Of a stretch of DNA of 64,000 nucleotides, positions 45,976-56,197 are shown piece after piece. Made by a program: the position numbers and the translations under genes. Each line of letters starts with the position of its first letter. Position 1 is the stretch's first letter. Location of the stretch: contig NC_035172.2 in NCBI RefSeq assembly GCF_001659605.2, forward strand, positions 14,509,051 to 14,573,050, given 5' to 3'. Source of the DNA: Manihot esculenta. Lineage: Eukaryota; Streptophyta; Magnoliopsida; Malpighiales; Euphorbiaceae. The notes under the pieces are model-generated. The model ran no database searches. It was not told the DNA's origin and saw only the letters and a program-made list of their open reading frames with translations.

Positions 45976-47249
45976 CAGTTCGATGAATTGCACACTCCAA
46001 CAACAGAAGTGGAGGAGTCTCTCCCCATAAAAAAGGGAGAATCATAGATGACGCCTGTATATAAATTTTTGACACAAGTTGATCTTCCAACCGATGATTT
46101 GTCAGCTAAACAGTTATTAAGGAAGTCTTCTAAATACGCAATAATTGATGGTTGGTTATACATGAGGTCCTTCACACAACCATGGCTATGATATGTTACA
46201 GAGGAGGAAAGCCAGGAAATCCTAAAAGATATCCACAAAGGTGATTGCGGGAGCCATGAAGGAGCTCGGACAATTGCTCGGAAAGCATTCAGACAAGGGT
46301 ACTACTGGTCGATGATAATGTAAGATGCAAACTAGCATGTCTAGAAGTGTCAAAGATGCCAAGTACATACAAACATCTCAAGGACCTCGAGAGCAAGCGG
46401 CCATTGGAAGCCCTTTTCTTTCAGTGGGTGGCCCATTCCCCAAGGCATCCGGATCAAGAAAGTTTGTAATCGTGGCAGTAGATCCTTTCAGCAAGTGGGT
46501 TGAGACTGAGGCAGTGTAGTCCATCACCACCCAACAAGCTATTTCCTTCTTCAGCAAAAATATATTCACTCGATTCAAAGTACCAAAGATAGTGATCACC
46601 GATAGTGAACTTAGTTTGCACTCTCTAGGTTTAAAGACTTTTGCAAGAAATGAGAAATTGATTTGAGTTTCAGCTCAGCCTATCGCCTCAGACTAATAGT
46701 ATGACTGAGGTAATAAACAGGACCATCCTACAAGGGCTAAAGAAAATGCTCGATCAAGCCAAGGGCAATTGGCCTGAGGAATTACCTCACATACTGTGGG
46801 CATACAGGACCACCCCCAGAACAGCTACGGGAGAGATGCCCTTTTCTCTGGTATATAGGGCCGAGACAGTCATCCATGAAAATCCAAGTAAGCAGATTCA
46901 GGATACAACACCTTGAGATTTCAGGGAATCCTGAAGAAATGCAGTTCAATCTGGACCAAGCCAAATTCCTACGAGAAAAGGCGCAATCAGAATGGTGGTT
47001 TACAAAAACAAAATGCCTAGAATGTTCAACAGCAAGGTTAGACGATATGCTTTTAATGTGGGGAATTTAGTCCTTAAAATGATAGATGTAACAAGTGGCA
47101 ATCCCGGGCCTAGTAAGTTGGGTGAGATTTGGAAAGGACCATTTAGGGTCTCGAAAGTTATTCACCCAAGGCCATATAAGCTGGCCAAGCTAGATGGTCG
47201 AGTCATTCCCCATTCCTGGAATATCTATAATCTAAGAAAGTTTTATTAA
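45976..47249 (+). pseudogene. Tat2 integrase remnant
   Basis: Resumes at QFDELHTP (matching FEFEELHNP in Tat1), then GSHEGARTIARKAFRQGYYW (46250-46305, the integrase finger region), GPFPKASGSRKFVIVAVDPF (46430-46490), VPKIVITDSE (46580-46610), [20 protein letters not shown] (46701-46760), [20 protein letters not shown] (46798-46857) and a C-terminal PGPSKLGEIWKGPFRVSKV (47105-47160). The D-D-E region is recognisable but broken by several stops (46320, 46518, 46699) and shifts. Confidence 0.85.
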
Positions 47250-47339
47250 TAACAAATTTAACAAAGTATTCCTTCATGCTATGTTCTTCAGTGATAAGGA
47301 ACGATGGGATTGTCTTCCTGAAAAAGATTAAGAAGACAA

Positions 47340-47560
47340 GAACAAGGCCACAAGGTGAGTTCCGCCAAACCAGGTCACAAGGCAGATTCCACCAGGCCAT
47401 TTAGGAAATGGTCCCACTAAACAAGGCCACAAGGTGGGTTCCACCAGGTCAGATCACAAGGCGGGTTCCGCTAGACCATCCGGGTGTTGATCCCACTAAA
47501 CAAGGCCACAAGGCGAGTACCAACAGATCATCTGGGTGTTGATCCCACTAATCAAGTCAT
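47340..47560 (+). repeat. Tandem minisatellite in the Tat2 3' region
   Basis: Four to five units of about 52 bp built from AAGGCCACAAGGTGGGTTCC and ATCCGGGTGTTGATCCCAC. It is the reverse complement family of the Tat1 array at 27500-28240. Confidence 0.85.
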
Positions 47561-48627
47561 TCATACCGGACATCAACGAGGTGGGTATACCAATCTCCAA
47601 AAGGTGGAGGTGCCAATCAAAGGTTAATGTCGATAAGGCGGGTCTTATGACCAAGTATTAAGATGAGAGACCATGTGAAAGTCTCTTATTGTAAAATTTC
47701 CTCAATGCGAAAATTCACCAGGCCACAGGCCCAGGTATTAATCATGTTTTGCAAAAAATTCTCTAAGTTATTTTATATCTGTTAAAATGGGCGCTAAGCC
47801 TTTTAAAGTAAATGTGCTTTAGCTCCCTTCTTTAGACAAAAAAATGGTGGTCACCACATTCATAGTATGGTTGGGAAGCCCCTTGGCCAACTGTTCAAAA
47901 CATGGGCAACAACGAAGGCACACACGGAATAAACAAAAGAATAGATATGCAAAATATGCATCTTCATTACAAAATAGCACAAAGAGGAGGACTCCAATGT
48001 CCCTCGCAAGTACCTATTACAGAGTTTTCTAAAATGTCTATTACGTTATTAGTAGAGACCTAAATGGTAAGGTTCTCTTACGCCTCTCACTCGGTCTCAT
48101 TCTCTGGAAAGAGGTCGTCTGTCCAGGGAAAACTGCATGAAGATCTGCTCGTCTAACTACGTTTCTCGCCTAGCCCTTGGAATCAATCTTGCACAATCCA
48201 ACCCCCTCTCCTTGGGGTCGTGGCGCTGAAAAGCTGTTATAGTTGGACTGGTTGCAGTCCTTAGGGCTAAGCAATAAATATGCTTGAACCTTCATGAAGA
48301 TCCACCTTTAGCTGCTCTTCATAGACCATGATGTTATCCTCCACGCAGATCTGGTTATCTTCAGGAATAGGAAAGGAGGTATCCTTATTCATTTCTTCTA
48401 TAGAGGACAGTCGTAAGCAAATAAGAAGAAAGGAGGATTCTTATATATAGTGGCGTAGCTGACAAAGCTTTGAATACAGCTTGAGAAATAAGGCAATCAT
48501 CATAGGCGAAGGCAGGCAAAATGACGTAAACAGTGAAAACTAACCAAACCATGCTGCGTGCCCTAAACCTCGAGAACAAATATTTCTTTCGAATCTAAAT
48601 AATCAAAGACCAGTAAAGGGACTTTTG
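47561..48627 (+). other. Tat2 3' untranslated region
   Basis: No coding signal. Shares scattered words with Tat1 26654-27499 (for example around 48180-48250 and 48385-48440) and ends in a polypurine-like run, so it is element sequence. Confidence 0.6.
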
Positions 48628-48818
48628 TGTTAGGAAACCTAGAGATTATTGCAATCCAAACACGCAGCGGAAAAATTAAAAATCTCTAGTTTCTTTCACA
48701 GGATCTGAATGCTTCGTTTATTTCAAAAAGAAGGATACGAGACTAACCTGTTAGACTCGATGAGAGGATACTATTCCAGACTGATGGTGCTGCTTTTTCA
48801 ACGAACACCCTCTATGGT
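48628..48818 (-). repeat. Long LTR-like sequence, first part
   Basis: Begins (plus strand) TGTTAGGAAACC and contains CCAAACACGCAGCGG. On the minus strand this is a 3' end reading GGTTTCCTAACA, a common LTR end in plant copia elements. It continues at 58032 after the Athila insertion; the two parts join at the ATGGT duplication. No primer site lies outside 48628, so this is a 3' or solo LTR. Family not certain. Confidence 0.55.
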
Positions 48819-50634
48819 TGACAGGTGCGGTTGTCGAAGCCGGTCAAAAGTAACCTTCTTGGTTACCTACAATTTACAACTGTAGACAGTGGTGAAGGAT
48901 CGTATCGACAGAGAATTGATTACCTATTTATTTATCTCAATCAAGACCAATAGAACTAATTGAAAGCACAAGTGAAAGCAAGTAATCAAAGAAAAATAGA
49001 AGCAAGTGCAAGGAAAGTAAAAAGGGGGGTTTTGAGATGATTTGCTTAACAACTATTGAAAGCAATTAAAACAGCAAGTAATCTAAAATAAGAGAGAAAT
49101 CAATAAGAGAAAGGTCTAGTTGAAGATATGGATCCACTTTGGTTGTTTGGGTTGATCATTGAAACATGGTTATCTTGATTGAATCAATAGGTTGGTTATG
49201 GGGGTGGAAGACGCTTCTCACCACCATGTCTTTCCTTATGAACAAACTGATTAGGGAACGTCCTCTAACCAATTACTAATCAACAAATTGCCAAGGAATG
49301 TCCTTGGGCCATAGGCATCAAAACAATTGCCAATTGCATGAAGAACAAGAAAGATCCAAACCCTAACTACTCAAACGCATGAGATGATGTTAGATCATGC
49401 AATTTCTTGGGTTTTTACACCAAGTGTTCTATGGACAGAATATTTCCAGCAATTACGGACTAACAAATATCCTAATCCAACAATCAATTAACTTTGCAAT
49501 CAAGAATCAAGTGGCCAATTTGATCAAAACAACAAAGCAATCTTGGAATCAAAGCACAATTGCATGAATATTGAATAAAATCAAAGACAATAGTTTCTGT
49601 TCAGATCTCACAACCCTTTAAACAACCTTAGTTTCAACCAAACTTCAACTAGAAAGAAGGTTTCAGCCACTCATGGCTGAACCAAACAGAAAATAAAAGA
49701 AAAGAAAGCAAAAGATGAAGAACTAAGGTGGAGAGAGAGGCTTGGGGCCTTGCCGAATTTGGGAGAGAAGAAAAGCTGTCTTCTTGTCTTCTTGAAGCCT
49801 TTAAATAGATCTTGAGAGGCTGCCTAGGGTTTCATGGAAGTCCAGGAAACTTTTAGAGGCTGTCCAAAGTGCCCTTGGTGTTGCATGTGCCTTGTTTGTG
49901 CATGTATGAAGGCAAAAACGAGTTGCATGTGATGGAAGGCAAGTGGGGGCACTTTGGTCTTTTCAATGGCTGCCCAAGATCCTCAAGATGTTGTACATTA
50001 AGTCCAAGAGATTGCCCATGCACTAATGAGGAAGGTGGAGCCTTCTTTGGAAACTTGAATGAAGTGGGAAACATGTGATCTTTGGATTTGGCTTCCTTAA
50101 TAAGCTTGATCTTGAAATCCAATATTTGAATGTGAATCTTGAAGATTTGGATCTCAAAATATTTCCCTTATTTGGCTCCTCAAATATGGCAACTTGGGAT
50201 ATGGCTTCTTGAACAAGGAAAGAGTGCAATAGAGCACATTTTCGGCTGCCTAAGTTGAGTTTCGGAGGCTGGACTTTCGTCTATGTTCTGAAGGTTCGGC
50301 GGCAAAAAGTGGAGATTCGACGGCCGAAGGTAGTGGACTTTCGTCTCTGTCTGCATGGTTCGGCGGTCGAAGGTGCCGCCGAAGGTGGTCCACTTTCGTC
50401 TCTGGAGTCCTCATTCGGCCGCCGAAGGTGACTGAGTTTTGGCTTCCGAAAGTTGCCTCCGAAGGTTACTTCTCTAATTTTGGCTTCTTTTGGCACTTTT
50501 AAGAGCATTTTCTCCAAATTGTTTCTTCACACCTAATACTTTCAAAACATGATTAAAACCACAAAATTAGGTAGAATAGGTGCAAATAAACATCAATAAG
50601 GTCATGAAAATATGGACTAAATTATGCTCTATCA
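48819..50634 (-). repeat. 3' LTR of the Athila element (1816 bp)
   Basis: In element orientation starts TGATAGAGCAT and ends GCACCTGTCA. A TATA-like TATTTAAAGG lies at 49797-49806 (minus). Palindrome cluster at 50240-50465 includes an exact TTCGGCCGCCGAA at 50412-50424 and several one-base variants, with TTTCGTCTCTG words between. Confidence 0.93.
50240..50465 (-). repeat. Palindrome cluster in the Athila 3' LTR
   Basis: TTCGGC..GCCGAA words: variants at 50295, 50316 and 50358, half copy near 50375, exact copy at 50412. Companion TTTCGTCTCTG occurs at 50339 and 50394. It lies 170-395 bp from the LTR start, a similar place to the upstream cluster of the Tekay-like LTRs. Confidence 0.8.
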
Positions 50635-50649
50635 AATACCCCCACACTT
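50635..50649 (-). other. Polypurine tract of the Athila element
   Basis: Minus strand AAGTGTGGGGGTATT directly before the LTR start. A second AAGTGTGGGGGTGCA lies at 51643-51657, 1 kb upstream. Confidence 0.85.
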
Positions 50650-51774
50650 AAGCTTTTGCTTGTCCTCAAGCAAACAAACATAGTCAAATAAGCTTCCCTT
50701 TGCTCTAGATCCTTATTTTCACTTAAGCTCATACTCAAGACACCTATTTTAAATCATTGCAGTGAAGAATATATGCATGAAGATTACTTACCTCCTTTCC
50801 TTGTTTCCCTTTGCTTACCATGGCTAGGATTTGTTTTCCTCAAGAGAGACATGCACATTATGTTAAGACTTTTTCTAGCTTTTGGATTGACTTGCCCTTA
50901 CCTTGAAATACTTTATTCAGGCTTCTTGCACTTTGATTTTGCTTGGAAAGATCACCAACCTTTTGACGTGAAGGTACATATTTGTGATACCCACCCCCAG
51001 TTACTCAGCTGATCACCTTTCCAAGTGGCTACTAGCTCTTTTCATAGTCTTTTTGACCATTGGAATATTTTCTTGTTTTGTGCTTTTGAGGGCTTCGCCT
51101 TTGCTGAATTTTCTTTCTCTCAATAATTTGGGCAAATCAACACTAATTGCTAAATCAAGTCACATTAAGTTCATTCACACAATTTAAATTTATTCTCAAT
51201 CAATTGAGGGTCATCAATACATTTTTCACCATGGCAAACTTAAAGATTCAATTCAAAAGGCAATTCTCAAACATGAATACAACTCAGTGCAATTGATTCA
51301 ACATAAGTTTAAAGAGTTTTCACATCAATGGGGTCATGGAAAGAAAAACTCATCCAACATAGTTCATCAGTTTGAGTAGAGCAAAACAAAAAGAAGAAGA
51401 AGGTTGTGGTTGTGTGTGTTTTATTGAAAGCAGAAACAAATTAAAATTTAACTGTGGCTAATTAACTTAAAACTGAAAGGAAAAAGAAAAAATTTTTGCA
51501 ATCTGAAAGCATGAGAAATCGCAGAAAAGAAGGGGAGAAGAGGAGAAGAAGAGAAGAATGAGAAGAGGAAGAGAGAGAAATCGCAGAAAAGAAGGGGAGA
51601 AGAGGAGAAGAAGAGAAGAATGAGAAGAGGAAGAGAGAGATATGCACCCCCACACTTAGATCATGCATTGTCCTCAATGTAAAAGAAGAGAGAAGAGGAG
51701 AAGAGAAGAAAGAAGAAGAGAACAAAGGAAACTGAGTACTTCCCTGGGGTGTGGTGTACATGGTGCGATTCACT
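50650..51774 (-). other. Non-coding 3' internal region of the Athila element
   Basis: Occupies the place of integrase. No integrase finger or D-D-E motif in any frame. Holds the 62-bp duplication at 51513-51637 and the second polypurine-like tract. ORFs here are short and unrecognised. Confidence 0.8.
51513..51637. repeat. Two 62-bp purine-rich tandem units
   Basis: GAGAAATCGCAGAAAAG starts at 51513 and again at 51575; the units are nearly identical and consist of GA-rich sequence on the plus strand. Confidence 0.92.
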
Positions 51775-53432
51775 TTAGGCAGAATGAGTGACGAACAGAT
51801 GTTCGTCTGGGAATTCTTCTTTGACTGGGCATGGTGCAGAGCCGGAGGGAAGTCGGCTGAGGTGGTCTGCCACAAGGTTTTCTTTGCCCTTCTTGTCTCT
51901 TATCTCAAGATCAAATTCTTGTAGAAGTAGAATCCACCTAATGAGCCTTGGTTTTGCTTCTTTTTTCTTGATCAAATATCGCAAGGCTGCATGATCAGAA
52001 TAGACAATGACTTTGGTTCCTAAAAGATATGGTCTGAATTTTTCCAAGGCAAATACAACTGCCAAGAGTTCTTTTTTAGTTGTTGTGTAGTTGCTTTGTG
52101 CAGAATCCAATGTGCGAGAGGCATAGTGAATGACATGGGGGGAGTTTCCCACACGTTGCCCCAAGACTGCTCCTACTGCATAATTGCTTGCATCACACAT
52201 GATTTCAAATGGCAAGTTCCAATCAGGCCCTTGAATAATTGGGGCAGTCACAAGCAACTCTTTAATCAAATCAAACGCCTTTTTGCAATCTGCATCAAAA
52301 TCAAATGTTACATCTTGTTGGAGCAATCTGCATAATGGCAAAGTGATTTTTGAGAAGTCTTTGATGAATCTTCTGTAGAATCCTTCATGTCCATGGAAGG
52401 AACGGATGTCTTTAACGTTTGTGGGGTAAGGCAGATTTTTTATGGTATCCACCTTAGCTTTGTCCACTTCAATGCCCTTAGCTGAAACAACATGTTCTAA
52501 GACCATACCTTGATTAACCATAAAATGACATTTTTCATAATTAAGCACAAGGTTAGTCTCAATGCATCTTTGCAAGATCTTTTCTAAATTGGTAAGGCAT
52601 TCATCAAAAGAATTTCCATGAACTGTGAAGTCATCCATAAATACCTCAATTGTCTTACCCACATAGTCAGAAAATATGCTCATCATGCATCGTTGAAAAG
52701 TGGCAGGTGCATTGCATAGTCCAAATGGCATTCTTCTAAAGGCAAAAGTGCCAAAAGGACAAGTGAAGGTAGTCTTCTCTTGGTCCTCTGGAGCAACTGG
52801 GATTTGGTAAAAACCTGAATAACCATCAAGACAACAATAGTGAGATTTACCTGCAAGCCTTTCTAGCATCTGATCAATGAAAGGTAGTGGGAAGTGGTCC
52901 TTCCTTGTTGCAGTATTAAGCTTCCTATAGTCCATGCATACCCTCCATCCATTATGGACTCTAGTGGGGACAAGTTCCCCTTCAGCATTTGGAACAATGG
53001 TAATTCCAGTTTTCTTTGGAACTACATGTATAGGGCTCACCCATTTGCTATCAGAGATTGGGTATATGATGCCTGCATCAAGGAGCTTGACTATCTCTTT
53101 TTTCACTACCTCCATCATAGGTGGGTTTAGTCTTCTTTGAGCATCTCTGACTGGCTTGCATTCATCCTCCATGTGAATTCTATGCATGCAGGTGGAGGGG
53201 GAAATTCCCTTGATGTTATCAATAGTCCATCCTATGGCTCCTTTGTGTTTCTGTAGTACTTTCAAGAGGCTTGCTTCTTCTTGTTGGCTTAATTCATTGG
53301 ACACTATTACTGGTAGTGTCTTATTTATTCCCAAGTACATGTATTTCAGATGGTCTGGGAGAGGCTTCAGATCAGAAGGTTGTTGCAGAGATGGATTAGA
53401 AGAGCTTGCTTGCGATGGGGGCTGCTGGGAGA

Positions 53433-53669
53433 GGTTCGGCGGCAGAAAAGGTGCTGGATTCGGTGGCCGAAGTTCTTCAGTCTGCGGAATGAGCTTTGGC
53501 AATGGATTCTGCTTCCGCAAGTCAGTGAGGTTCGACGGCCGAAAGATGTTCGGCGGCCGAAGAATGTCTTCTTTCCGCGCAATGTCTTGCTCAAGTGGTG
53601 CGACAGAAGGTGGTGTCTGAATGGCAGTGGAGTTCGGCGGCCGAAAGTGGGACATGTTCGGCGGCCGAA
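53433..53669 (-). repeat. Palindromes inside the Athila coding region
   Basis: Exact TTCGGCGGCCGAA at 53549, 53633 and 53657; one-base variants at 53459 and 53531 and another near 53434. On the coding strand they read [LF]RPPN. They lie in the linker between protease and reverse transcriptase. Confidence 0.9.
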
Positions 53670-55998
53670 GATCTTCTGTCTGCTTGATCTCAACTTGCTG
53701 AATGCTGCAGATTGTTTCTTTTAGTTTCAGGTTTTCAATCCTGCAAAGATCATCATCTAGAACAGAATCTTGATTTTCGTTAAACACATCTTGGCTCAAA
53801 CAATCAATAATATCAAGACCATAAACAGTGGACATATCATGAGGATATTTCATGGCATCATAGACATTGTATTTAATGACTTCCCCTTCAAATTCCATGG
53901 TAAGAGTACCATCATGCACATCAATTTTAATTCTAGCAGTACTCAAAAAGGGACGTCCAAGAAGAATGTCAGAACTAGTATTGCAACTATCTTCCTTAGT
54001 ATCAATCACATAAAAATCAGCAGGAAAGACAAGTTCATCTACTTGGACTAAGACATCTTCAAGAACACCTATGGGGTATACCACAGATCTATCAGCCAAT
54101 TGTATCACAACTCTTGTTTCTTTTAGTGCACATGCATTGAGAGATTTATAGATGGAGAGGGGCATGACATTGATAGATGCACCAAGATCACACATGGCTT
54201 TCTTTATACCAACATTCCCAATCTTGCAAGAGATAGCAAACATACCTTTGTCCTTGCATTTGGTGGGGAGTTCCCTTTTAATGACAGCAGTCACTACCTC
54301 ACCTACACTTACTTTTTCTCTTTTTGCAAGCTTCCTTCTATTAGTGCAAAGTTCTTTCAGAAATTTAGCGTACCTGGGAATCTGCTTAACAACATCTAGC
54401 AGAGGTATATTGATTTGCACTTTTCTGAAGGTGTCAAGAATCTCCTTTTCTTCTTTTTCTTTTTGTGTTCTTTCAAACCTCTTGGGAAAAGGAGGTGGAA
54501 TGTGGAAACTTACTTTCGGATCAGCTCTTTGTGCAGGGGGGACTTCAGTTTGCGCAGGAGTGGCTTTCGGGATGGGTCTTCGTGCAATGTGCTCTTCTGC
54601 AGTTGGTTCTTGCGCATAGATTTCCCTTTCGGATTGTGTAGGAGGTGTTCTTCCATCAATCTTGGCCTCTTGAAGCTCTTTTCCACTTCTCAAAGTAATG
54701 GCACTGACATTTTGTCTAGGATTAGTTTCAGTTTGAGAAGGGAGCTTACCTTTAGATTCAGATCTGCCGATGGATGCAGCCAGTTGGCCTATCTCTTGTC
54801 GCACGCCTTGCATGGTATTGACCATTGTTTCCATCATTGTTTGCATGATCTTCTCAAGGTTCTGATTTGGATTTGAAGGTGCTGGTTGAGCTTGATTTCT
54901 TTGGAGAATTTGGTAATTCTGACTATTGTTGGCCCTTCCATAGCTGAAATTGGGATGGTCTCTCCAACCTGGATTGTATGTATTGGAGTATGGATCATGC
55001 CTAGGCTGGTTGTGGTACCCTCCAATAGCGTTGACTTGGTGGTGATCTTCTTGGAGTGTGGGACATTGATCGGTTGGGTGTCCTACATGAGCACAGATCT
55101 CATATGGCCTAGGTGGTGGAATTGCTTGCATTTGTTGGACCTGGCTAAGGGCGATCTTTTCCACAAGAGAAGTTAGTTTTGAGATTTGAGATTCAACAGA
55201 GGATGTTCTTACCTCATAGATTCCTCTTTGCGTTTGCTCTTCTTCTTCATATTGCTTGGATGAAGCTGCAAGATTGGATATTAGTTCCTTCATCTCCCTA
55301 GGTGTCTTGTCCAGGATAGATCCTCCACAGGCTATATTTATGAGTTTCCTTTCTGATGGAATCAATCCTCCATAGAAAAACTGAATGAGGGCCTTGTCTG
55401 ACATATCATGTTGTGGACAACCTGTACATAGTCTTTCAAACCTTTCCTAATAATCATATAAGTCTTCAGTTGGTTTTTGTCTTATGCTAGTGATTTCTCT
55501 TATTATGCCAATTGATTTAGATGGTGGGAAGTATTTGTCCAAAAAGGCTTGGACCATATCATCCCAAGAAGTTATAAATCCAGGTGGCAAATAAAATAAC
55601 CAATCCTTAGCATGGTCATCTAATGAAAAAGGGAAGGCTCTTAGTTTAACATGATCTTCAGAGATCCCTTGAGGTCTCATGGATGAGCAAATAATTTTAA
55701 ATTCTTTTAAGTGCTTATGTGGATTTTCATTTTGCAAACCTCTAAATTTAGGGAGCTGATGAATCAAACCTGATTTCAGTTCAAAGGGAACTGTAAGAGG
55801 CGGATAGGTGATGCAAAGTGGAGCATAATCACCTATAGGAGTTGCTAACTCCCTCATGGTTCTTTCCCTTTGTGCTTGTGGCCTATTTGCTGGGTTTTTT
55901 TGAATTATCTGGCCTTGGACAGCATGTCCATCATGGGCAGCAGCTGGTACTTGAGGTTCTGCCATTGGTGCGAAATTTGGTTGCTGGAGTTCAGGACT

Positions 55999-56035
55999 TT
56001 CGGCGGTCGAATGTTGATGGGTTTCGGCGGCCGAA
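55999..56035 (-). repeat. Palindrome pair in the Athila gag N-terminus
   Basis: Exact copy at 56023-56035 and a variant at 55999-56011. Here the DNA word is read as PSAAET, a different phase from the RPPN reading further along the same frame. Confidence 0.88.
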
Positions 56036-56175
56036 GGTTGGGCAGAAGGTTCTGCGTTTGAGGCTTGCTTTCCTAGCCTTCTGAGAGTGCGTTCAATTTC
56101 TGGATCAAAGGGCAGAGTGTCCCTACTTTCAGATCTGGTCATGAAAGAAAAATAAACAAACAAGTGAAATCAATT

Positions 56176-56192
56176 CCCCGGCAACGGCGCCA
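56176..56192 (-). other. Primer binding site of the Athila element (Asp tRNA type)
   Basis: Minus strand TGGCGCCGTTGCCGGGG, the classical Asp-tRNA primer site of Athila elements, five bases after the LTR end. Confidence 0.95.
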
Positions 56193-56197
56193 ATTTT

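Larger units (their letters stand above)
45300..48627 (+). mobile_element. Second Tat-lineage relic (Tat2), truncated at both ends
   Basis: Plus-strand relative of Tat1. It starts abruptly inside RNase H, continues through integrase, the tandem-repeat 3' region and a polypurine-like AGTAAAGGGACTTTT (48613-48627), then meets the LTR starting 48628. Its own LTRs, gag, protease and reverse transcriptase are not in the window. Confidence 0.8.
51775..56142 (-). pseudogene. Athila gag-protease-RT-RNase H polyprotein, one stop
   Basis: Starts MTRSESRDTLPFDP at 56142, 34 bp after the primer site. Gag runs to about 54650 with a reduced knuckle (ICAHVGHPTDQCP, about 55085-55123; the first Cys is missing). 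Then retropepsin CDLGASINVMP (about 54150), ILLGRPFLSTARIKID (about 53940), a Pro/Asn-rich linker holding four [LF]RPPN words (53725-53430), reverse transcriptase (CMDYRKLN near 52930; VFMDDFTVHG near 52620-52650) and RNase H (IMCDASNYAVGAVLG near 52170; VADHLSRLPSG near 51850). The frame ends 51775 after EEFPDEHLF. A TAG at 55447-55449 interrupts gag at YDY-stop-ERF, where related elements have Trp; frame is the same on both sides. Without the stop it would be a single polyprotein lacking integrase. Confidence 0.92.

Noticed and set aside
51456..51875. Ser/Leu/Phe-rich ORFs on the minus strand near the GA repeat
   Set aside because: Direct translation of the 62-bp GA-rich tandem units, not a protein family.
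54152..54876. Long plus-strand ORFs opposite the Athila gag/protease region
   Set aside because: Mirror of the real minus-strand frame, no motif.
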